A stretch of 9,228 nt of DNA, taken from NCBI GenBank assembly GCA_002774465.1, contig PEYH01000003.1, positions 1-9,228 of the forward strand, written 5' to 3'. This document shows positions 4,726 through 9,228 of this stretch, in pieces. The number at the start of each line of letters is the position of its first letter. Positions within the stretch are counted from its first letter, which is position 1. The stretch is from Parcubacteria group bacterium CG08_land_8_20_14_0_20_43_9 (GTDB lineage Bacteria > Patescibacteriota > Minisyncoccia > Minisyncoccales > PEYH01). Made by a program: the position numbers and the translations under genes. Below the pieces are notes generated by a model. It was not told the DNA's origin. It saw only the letters and a list, made by a program, of their open reading frames with translations, and searched no databases.

Positions 4726-6054
4726 ATGAGGGTTCACTTTATCGGCATTGGCGGAATCGGGGTCTCGGCCCTTGCCCAATACTATCTTGCCAAAGGAGCG
4801 GTTGTTTCCGGCTCTGATTTGACTGCTTCGGAAATCACCGAGATGCTGGGGAAAAAGGGGGCAAAGGTTTCTATCGGCCGGCACAAGGCGCAGAATTTGC
4901 CGGAAGATTTGGATTTGCTGGTTTATACTCCGGCTGTGCGCGAGGATAACCCCGAGTGGGCAGAGGTAAAAAAGAGAAAAACAGAAGCGCTTAGCTATCC
5001 GCAGGCCTTAGGCAAGCTGACCAAAAATTATTTTACCATTGCGGTTTCCGGAAGCCACGGCAAAAGCACCACCTCGGCAATGATTGCCGATATTCTAATC
5101 CGGGCCGGGCTGGACCCAACCGTGATATTGGGGACCAAATTGAGAGAGTTCGGGGACAGCAATTTTCGGTTAGGCGCTTCCGAGTATCTGGTTATTGAGG
5201 CGGACGAATATCAGGCGTCATTTCTTAACTATTGGCCGAGCATTATCGTTCTGACCAACATTGAGGAAGAGCATCTTGATTATTTCGGCAATCTTGAGAA
5301 CATTCTCGGGGCTTTCCGGGATTTTGTAAATCATTTGCCGGAGGATGGAACTCTGGTTCTGAATTACGATGATGAAAATTCCAGAAAGATGGAGGAATCA
5401 GTAAGCGCCAAAGCCCTAAACATCATGCCTTATTATTCGGATATGGAAGAGTCCTCAGCGCTTAAAGAAATTTTGAGAATCCCGGGCAAGCATAATATCT
5501 CCAATGCCTTAGGGGCGTTGATGGCGGCAAGGTCTTTGGGGATAGCTGATAATGTTTCTTTCAGGGCGTTGGCCGACTATCATGGGTCTTGGCGCAGGTT
5601 TGAAATTTATGAAGCAAATTTCGGGGACAGCGGATTCACCATAGTTTCCGATTATGCCCATCATCCGACTGAAATCAGCGCGACTCTTTCAGCGGCCAGG
5701 GAAAAATGGCCGGATAAGGAAATTTGGGCGATATTCCAGCCGCATCAATATCAGCGCACTTATTATCTTTTTGACAAGCTGGTTGAGGCCCTTTCCTTTG
5801 CTCTGGCAAAAAGAATTATTATGCTTCCCATTTATGATGTCGCCGGCAGAGAAGACGCGGAGATAAAGCGAAAAATAAGCTCTTTGAAATTGGCTGAAGC
5901 CGTGAAAGAGCGGGCTGAAGATAAAGAAATTTTTTGTCTTAATACTTTTCTTGAAACAAAAAAATTTCTGGAAAACAATCTTAAAGGAGGAGAGGTCGTA
6001 GTGATAATGGGGGCCGGGGATGTATATGATTTGGTCAAAATGTTTTCCACTTGA
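4726..6054 (+). CDS. murC: UDP-N-acetylmuramate--L-alanine ligase
   Basis: A complete 442-residue cytosolic ligase that adds L-alanine to UDP-MurNAc, the first step of the peptidoglycan stem peptide, using ATP. The N-terminal Rossmann-like domain has GIGGIGVSALA (7-17). The central ATPase domain holds the P-loop GSHGKSTT (109-116, K113), EADEYQASFL (158-167), TNIEEEHLDYF (177-187) and PGKHNISNALGA (253-264). The C-terminal domain has WRRFE (289-293), DYAHHPTE (309-316), FQPHQYQRT (337-345) and MGAGDVYDL (428-436). The DYAHHPTE and FQPHQ blocks fit MurC or the closely related Mpl. MurC is preferred because the order and length match and no recycling context is seen. It is shorter than E. coli MurC (491) but lacks no key motif. 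There is no Shine-Dalgarno sequence: the ATG follows a T-rich run. No other mur genes lie in the window. Confidence 0.93.
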   Translation: MRVHFIGIGGIGVSALAQYYLAKGAVVSGSDLTASEITEMLGKKGAKVSIGRHKAQNLPEDLDLLVYTPAVREDNPEWAEVKKRKTEALSYPQALGKLTKNYFTIAVSGSHGKSTTSAMIADILIRAGLDPTVILGTKLREFGDSNFRLGASEYLVIEADEYQASFLNYWPSIIVLTNIEEEHLDYFGNLENILGAFRDFVNHLPEDGTLVLNYDDENSRKMEESVSAKALNIMPYYSDMEESSALKEILRIPGKHNISNALGALMAARSLGIADNVSFRALADYHGSWRRFEIYEANFGDSGFTIVSDYAHHPTEISATLSAAREKWPDKEIWAIFQPHQYQRTYYLFDKLVEALSFALAKRIIMLPIYDVAGREDAEIKRKISSLKLAEAVKERAEDKEIFCLNTFLETKKFLENNLKGGEVVVIMGAGDVYDLVKMFST

Positions 6055-6058
6055 CGCT

Positions 6059-6087
6059 CTGATAAGCAGGAGGTATTATGTTATAAT
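6059..6087 (+). promoter_or_regulatory. Extended -10 promoter after murC
   Basis: TGTTATAAT (6079-6087) is a perfect -10 with the TG extension. CTGATA (6059-6064) is a partial -35 at 17 bases. Transcription would start near 6094, ahead of the microprotein at 6141. A second possible pair, TTGACA (6096-6101) with TATTAA (6120-6125, 18-base spacer), would start about nine bases before that ATG. Confidence 0.5.
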
Positions 6088-6140
6088 ATTTGTTTTTGAC
6101 AGGAGTGCAAAGGTCGCGATATTAACTATTTTTTAAAAAT

Positions 6141-6287
6141 ATGGATGTAATATATTGGGTCATTATCGGCTTAGTGGCAGTCGGCTTGGCAGCTCTGCTT
6201 GTTACCAAGGGATACGGCAAAGGTTCCAGAAAGAAAGGCAATCCTCCTGCGCAACAGGGGTCAGGGAATGCCGGAGCCGGCGAATAG
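6141..6287 (+). CDS. 48-residue single-span membrane microprotein, unknown function
   Basis: ATG at 6141 to TAG at 6285-6287 encodes a protein starting MDVIYWVIIGLVAVGLAALL. Residues 4-21 form one strongly hydrophobic helix. Then comes a basic stretch (KGYGKGSRKKG, 23-33) and a Gly/Pro/Gln/Asn-rich tail ending NAGAGE. A helix followed at once by positive charges suggests the C-terminus lies in the cytoplasm. There is no Shine-Dalgarno sequence. Support comes from its being framed by a promoter at 6059-6087 and a terminator at 6357-6383, and from its having the composition of a real membrane anchor rather than random sequence. I recognise no family. Chance is possible for so short a frame. Confidence 0.55.
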   Translation: MDVIYWVIIGLVAVGLAALLVTKGYGKGSRKKGNPPAQQGSGNAGAGE

Positions 6288-6356
6288 GCAAGAGCAGAGA
6301 GCAATTCTCCAGCGAGCAGTTTTGAGCAATTTTGAAAATTATTTTTTTTTCTTAAC

Positions 6357-6383
6357 CCAAAAAGCGCTTTCAGCGCTTTTTGG
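6357..6383. terminator. Intrinsic terminator after the 48-residue gene
   Basis: CCAAAAAGCGC (6357-6367) pairs with GCGCTTTTTGG (6373-6383), and T6368 with A6372 closes a 3-base loop. The A and T runs inside the stem can serve both directions. Just upstream, AATTTT-G-AAAATT followed by nine T (6330-6350) may be a weak additional stop. Confidence 0.8.
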
Positions 6384-6393
6384 CTCCCGCCGC

Positions 6394-6422
6394 TTGATTT
6401 ATTTCCGCTTTTATGATAGTAT
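6394..6422 (+). promoter_or_regulatory. Possible promoter for the microprotein-rplY-transglycosylase cluster
   Basis: TTGATT (6394-6399), 17 bases, then TAGTAT (6417-6422), directly after the terminator. Transcription would start near 6429, about 35 bases before the ATG at 6464. Both hexamers are imperfect. Confidence 0.4.
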
Positions 6423-6463
6423 CTGTTTTACAATTTTAAGTTAGGCAAAATTATAACAAAATT

Positions 6464-6595
6464 ATGATTGGGAAAACAATTGACATCTTAACTGTAATCG
6501 CGATGATTGTCGTAGTCATCGTTTTTCTGGTGGAGTGGACTCCTATCTACCGGACAGTGGTGAGTATTTTCAGCGCCAGCGCTTATGGTTTCTAA
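6464..6595 (+). CDS. 43-residue membrane microprotein overlapping rplY
   Basis: ATG at 6464 to TAA at 6593-6595. After MIGKTID come residues 8-23 (ILTVIAMIVVVIVFLV), one hydrophobic helix. A short amphipathic stretch follows (EWTPIYRTVVSIFSAS), ending AYGF. The last 11 bases overlap the beginning of rplY in a different frame, with rplY's ATG at 6585 and this stop at 6593. rplY has no ribosome site of its own, so ribosomes finishing this peptide may restart there (translational coupling). That overlap and the preceding promoter and terminator arrangement are the main support. No Shine-Dalgarno sequence is visible here either. I recognise no family. Confidence 0.5.
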   Translation: MIGKTIDILTVIAMIVVVIVFLVEWTPIYRTVVSIFSASAYGF

Positions 6596-7331
6596 AAACG
6601 CTATTCCATTATCCGCAGAAGTGCGGGAAACGAAAGGAAGCAAGGCAGAAGACCTGCGTAAACAGGGGTTTTTGCCGGCAGTGGCTTACGGCCCCAAGAT
6701 AGAAGGGACTCCTTTGATTTTGAATTCTAAAGAATTTGACAAGGTCTTTGCCGAAGCCGGGGAGCATGCCTTAATTGATTTAAAAATCAAAGGCAGGAAA
6801 GAAAGCGCTCCTGTTTTGGTTCACGATATCCAGAAAGACGGGGTCTCCGGCAGAATAATCCATGTGGATTTTTACGCGCCCGACCTGGAGAAGAAAGTGG
6901 AAATGGCGGTTGAGCTTGTGCTTGAAGGAGAGTCGCCGGCGGTCAAGAAGCTCGGCGGGACTATTATCAAAACACTTTCAGAACTGGAGATTAAGGCATT
7001 GCCGACCAATATCCCGGACGAAATTAAAGTTAATATCGAATCACTGGACGCCATAGGCAAAGAAATATTTGTAAGGGATTTGGTTGTCCCTGAAGGGGTG
7101 GAAATTCTGAAAGACCCGGATGAGGTTTTGGTTTTGGTGGCCGCGCCCACTAAGGTAGAAGAGGAATTGGAAAAACCGATTGAAGAGAAGATTGAGGAGA
7201 TTGAGGGAATGGTTAAGAAGGGCGAGGAAGGCGCTGAAGAAGCGGGCGAGGCGGAAGAAGGCAAGGGGGGAGCGGAGAAAAAAGAGGGGCCGGAGAAAAA
7301 AGAGGAGAAGAAGGAAAAAGAAAAAGATTAA
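6585..7331 (+). CDS. rplY: 50S ribosomal protein L25, long Ctc form with charged tail
   Basis: A 248-residue protein that binds 5S rRNA in the large subunit. Residues 5-92 are the L25 domain: IPLSAEVRETKGSKAEDLRK, then GFLPAVAYG (28-36), and VHDIQKDGVSGRIIHVDFY. Residues 95-188 are the C-terminal beta domain of the Ctc form, with VELVLEGESPAVKKLGG, LEIKALPTNIPDEIKVNI and DPDEVLVLVAAP. The last 60 or so residues are almost only Glu, Lys, Gly and Ala, a disordered tail longer than usual and partly built of an 18-bp repeat (7273-7305). The start at 6585 fits the family (a few residues before IPL) and lies inside the preceding microprotein gene. The transglycosylase gene begins 33 bases after the stop, in the same direction and without a terminator between. 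Confidence 0.93.
   Translation: MVSKNAIPLSAEVRETKGSKAEDLRKQGFLPAVAYGPKIEGTPLILNSKEFDKVFAEAGEHALIDLKIKGRKESAPVLVHDIQKDGVSGRIIHVDFYAPDLEKKVEMAVELVLEGESPAVKKLGGTIIKTLSELEIKALPTNIPDEIKVNIESLDAIGKEIFVRDLVVPEGVEILKDPDEVLVLVAAPTKVEEELEKPIEEKIEEIEGMVKKGEEGAEEAGEAEEGKGGAEKKEGPEKKEEKKEKEKD
7273..7305 (+). repeat. 18-bp-period direct repeat in the rplY tail
   Basis: CGGAGAAAAAAGAGG occurs at 7273-7287 and again at 7291-7305, exactly 18 bases apart and in frame, encoding EKKEGP then EKKEEK. From 7292 to 7327 the coding strand is purines only. The tail probably grew by in-frame duplication. Confidence 0.75.
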
Positions 7332-7344
7332 TTCCGGCTCAAAA

Positions 7345-7373
7345 CAGACAAGAGAGGGATTTTGTGATAAAAT
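7345..7373 (+). promoter_or_regulatory. Possible internal promoter before the transglycosylase
   Basis: CAGACA (7345-7350), 17 bases, then TAAAAT (7368-7373). Transcription would start near 7380, just before the ATG at 7382, and so favour that start and a leaderless mRNA. The -35 is only a partial match. Confidence 0.3.
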
Positions 7374-8863
7374 ATCAGATTATGGGCATTTATCACAAAA
7401 GCGGATTTTTTAGAATTGTAGGCACGGCACTGTTAGGGTCTTTTTTATTTTCCGCCTCCCTCGCTGTTAATCCCTTGCTCGGCTATAAGATTACGGTGTT
7501 CGGGGCAGAGGATTTGGCAAAAACCTGCCAGACCTTGCTGGATGATGAAAACGGGGGATGCGGGGCGTTGTCCCGGGAAAAATGCCAGGAGACCCTTAAT
7601 AAATGCTTGGAGTTTTATCAATCGCAAAGCTCGTACTATGGAGGGAAGGTGACAGAAACGCAGGCGGAAGCCAAGACCTTGCAGAATAAAATATCTATTT
7701 TGAAGAACAAAATCAGCGGGCTGAATAACGAGATTTACAGGAGCAATTTAATGATTAAAGACCTCAATATGCAGATTGGCGACACCCAGGCGTCAATCGG
7801 AGTGAGCTCGGTTCAGATTGAGGATTCAAAATCAAAATTGGCGGAATTATTAAGAACCATTTACGAGCAGGACCAGCGCTCTTTGCTGGAGATTATGCTG
7901 GCCGAAAACGAATTGTCTGATTTTTTTGATGAACTGGCGGCGCTTGAGGCGTTGAATATAAAGAATCAGGAATTGCTGGGGCACATCAAGTCGCTGAAAG
8001 TTCAGCTGGAAGACGAAGAGACGGCGCTTACCAAAGAAAAAGGGGAGTTGGAGCAATTAATCGTGGTCCGCACTCTGCAGAAGCAGGAAAGCCAGAGTTT
8101 GCAAAAAGAGCAGGGATCCCTTTTGAAAACAACAAAAGGCAGAGAGGATTTATATCAGGCATACCTCAAAGAGACGCAGACAAAAGCGTCCGAGGTGAGA
8201 AAAAAAATATTTCAATTAGCCCAGGTTTCTGAAGAGGAGGCGCCAAGCTATGAGGAGGCGTATGCTTTAGCCGAATATGTGGAAACAGTCACCGGGGTCA
8301 GGCCCGCTCTTTTGTTGGGATTGCTGCAAACCGAGTCAGCCATAGGCAAAAATGTCGGGCAATGCAATTGCCCCACGCACTTTTATTGCAGATATCCTGA
8401 CATTGGCTATAAAGAAGTTATGCATTCAGGCCAGTGGGGGGCGTTTTTGGAAATCACGGATGAACTGGGGATGAACCCGGATACCACGCCCATTTCCTGC
8501 TCTATAAGCGGCGGGAAGGTTCAGTGGGGAGGAGCGATGGGGCCTGCCCAGTTTATGCCCAATACCTGGTTAAATCCATCCAATCCTGATAAAGGATACA
8601 AAAAAAGAGTGGAGAACATCATTGGAGGAATAGCCAATCCGTGGCGGGTAAAGGACGCCTTTTTGGCAGCCGGGCTTTACTTGAGCGATTGGGGAGCCGG
8701 CAGTCAAAAACTCCAAAAAGAAGTCGGCGCGGTTACTGCTTATCTTTGCGGGACAAACGTTATGACCACCCGCTGCAAAACAGCCGGCGGTTATTCTTAC
8801 AGGAATCAGGTGATGGAGAATGCTTCTGAATGGGAAAAGTGGATAGAAGGGGGAGTTTTCTGA
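7364..8863 (+). CDS. Secreted coiled-coil murein transglycosylase, MltB-like
   Basis: 499 residues from a GTG with GAGG (7354-7357) six bases upstream. An in-frame ATG at 7382 would give 493 and is a real alternative. A signal peptide spans residues 1-47 (hydrophobic IVGTALLGSFLFSASLAV, possible cleavage after VFGA). Next come four cysteines (C56, C66, C74, C81), then a long coiled coil (about 95-290) with a PcsB/CwlO-like stretch LLRTIYEQDQRSLLEIMLAE. Residues 297-490 are a lysozyme-like fold: LLGLLQTESAIG holds the presumed catalytic E324, and GGAMGPAQFMPNTW (389-402) is the MltB-type signature. Lytic transglycosylases cut the MurNAc-GlcNAc bond of peptidoglycan. Six further cysteines in the catalytic part (C334, C336, C342, C379, C462, C471) suggest disulfides outside the membrane. 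PcsB/CwlO coiled coils work with FtsEX, so divisome control is possible but only inferred. It shares a direction with rplY. Confidence 0.85.
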   Translation: MIKYQIMGIYHKSGFFRIVGTALLGSFLFSASLAVNPLLGYKITVFGAEDLAKTCQTLLDDENGGCGALSREKCQETLNKCLEFYQSQSSYYGGKVTETQAEAKTLQNKISILKNKISGLNNEIYRSNLMIKDLNMQIGDTQASIGVSSVQIEDSKSKLAELLRTIYEQDQRSLLEIMLAENELSDFFDELAALEALNIKNQELLGHIKSLKVQLEDEETALTKEKGELEQLIVVRTLQKQESQSLQKEQGSLLKTTKGREDLYQAYLKETQTKASEVRKKIFQLAQVSEEEAPSYEEAYALAEYVETVTGVRPALLLGLLQTESAIGKNVGQCNCPTHFYCRYPDIGYKEVMHSGQWGAFLEITDELGMNPDTTPISCSISGGKVQWGGAMGPAQFMPNTWLNPSNPDKGYKKRVENIIGGIANPWRVKDAFLAAGLYLSDWGAGSQKLQKEVGAVTAYLCGTNVMTTRCKTAGGYSYRNQVMENASEWEKWIEGGVF

Positions 8864-8878
8864 AAATTTAAAACCCAA

Positions 8879-8974
8879 AAGCCAAAACAAAAAACCACAG
8901 CAGAGCAGAAAATCAAAAAATTAATTTTAGGTTTTAAGTTGTGGTTTCGGCTTTTTTGTTTTAATTTTTGGCTT
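8879..8974. terminator. Long A/T-rich inverted repeat, bidirectional terminator
   Basis: AAAACAAAAAA (8884-8894) pairs perfectly with TTTTTTGTTTT (8952-8962). CCACA (8895-8899) pairs with TGTGG (8940-8944), and AAGCC (8879-8883) with GGCTT (8970-8974). T runs occur at the outer end on both strands. It fills almost all of the gap between the convergent transglycosylase and prfA genes and touches the prfA stop codon. Confidence 0.7.
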
Positions 8975-9228
8975 ATTTAGGCGCATTATCTATAATGGGG
9001 TATTTTTCTATCCCCTCAATTATCTCATCAAGACCTCCTCCCATTATTTCCTGGAGGTTGTGCCAGGTTTTTTTAATTCTGTGGTCGGTGATTCTGCTCT
9101 GGGGGAAATTATATGTCCTTATTTTCTCCGCCCGTTTGGCTTGGCCGATTTGCCCCTTCCGGGCCGAGCCCCGCTTTTGGAACTGCGCTTCCGCTTGTTT
9201 CTCTAAAAGCCGAGCTTGAAGAATGGAA
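8973..9228 (-). CDS. prfA: Peptide chain release factor 1, C-terminal fragment
   Basis: The last 84 codons of a leftward gene whose beginning lies beyond the right edge; the stop is TAA at 8975-8973. RF1 releases finished proteins at UAA and UAG. The fragment reads through KRAEKIRTYNFPQSRITDHR, the strongly conserved block that follows the GGQ domain; RTYNFPQ with TDHR is typical of RF1, whereas RF2 has a different sequence (RSYV...) at this place. It ends with the usual helical region LDEIIEGIEKYP and a short tail DNAPK. The catalytic GGQ loop and the stop-codon-recognising PxT motif are outside the window and cannot be checked. Confidence 0.93.
   Translation of the reverse strand, partial: SILQARLLEKQAEAQFQKRGSARKGQIGQAKRAEKIRTYNFPQSRITDHRIKKTWHNLQEIMGGGLDEIIEGIEKYPIIDNAPK

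Noticed and set aside
6068..6086. Perfect AGGAGG followed by ATG-TTA-TAA, a two-codon minimal reading frame
   Set aside because: The ATG-TTA-TAA coincides with the extended -10 element TGTTATAAT, so the start codon would lie upstream of the predicted transcription start. Read-through from murC could translate it, but chance is more likely.
1..9228. CRISPR array, insertion sequence or phage genes
   Set aside because: No regularly spaced direct repeats, no transposase, and no terminal inverted repeats with target duplications. All sizeable frames are housekeeping or cell-envelope genes.

Overview
The window reads like a chromosomal stretch from a small-genome bacterium, most likely a member of the Patescibacteria/CPR (Parcubacteria-like). 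The reasons are inference: compact housekeeping genes, few clear Shine-Dalgarno sequences, a shortened and degenerate PriA, tiny membrane proteins between housekeeping genes, and a secreted coiled-coil plus transglycosylase protein of a kind common in that group. TGA ends several genes in the expected place, so the code is the standard bacterial one (UGA is not read as glycine).

Layout. At 1-59 (minus) is the first part of a gene for an exported or membrane protein, divergent from an HD-domain phosphohydrolase (220-891, plus). A strong 15-bp hairpin (912-953) separates the HD gene from the convergent priA (969-2882, minus). The 419 bases between priA and tk hold no convincing protein gene. 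They contain a priA promoter, an (AAAAAG)4 tract, a G+C-rich stretch rich in inverted repeats that looks like a minus-strand structured RNA with its own promoter and tandem terminators, and the divergent tk promoter. Thymidine kinase (3302-3901) follows, then about 150 bases with a perfect DnaA-box sequence, a 12-bp tandem duplication and a terminator. Next come thpR (4120-4683) and murC (4726-6054).

A 48-residue membrane microprotein (6141-6287) and a terminator precede a second cluster. This holds a 43-residue membrane microprotein (6464-6595) whose end overlaps the start of rplY/ctc (6585-7331, ribosomal protein L25), followed by a secreted coiled-coil lytic transglycosylase (7364-8863). 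A long, imperfect, A/T-rich inverted repeat lies between it and the convergent prfA (8973 to the right edge, minus), of which only the C-terminal part is present.

How the genes relate. The set covers replication restart (PriA), nucleotide salvage (Tk), RNA end processing (ThpR), peptidoglycan precursor synthesis (MurC) and remodelling (transglycosylase), and translation (L25, RF1). The two observations most worth following are the PriA homologue, which keeps its zinc cysteines but has lost the Walker A lysine and the motif VI arginines, and the putative small RNA beside tk in a G+C-rich island with terminators at both ends.
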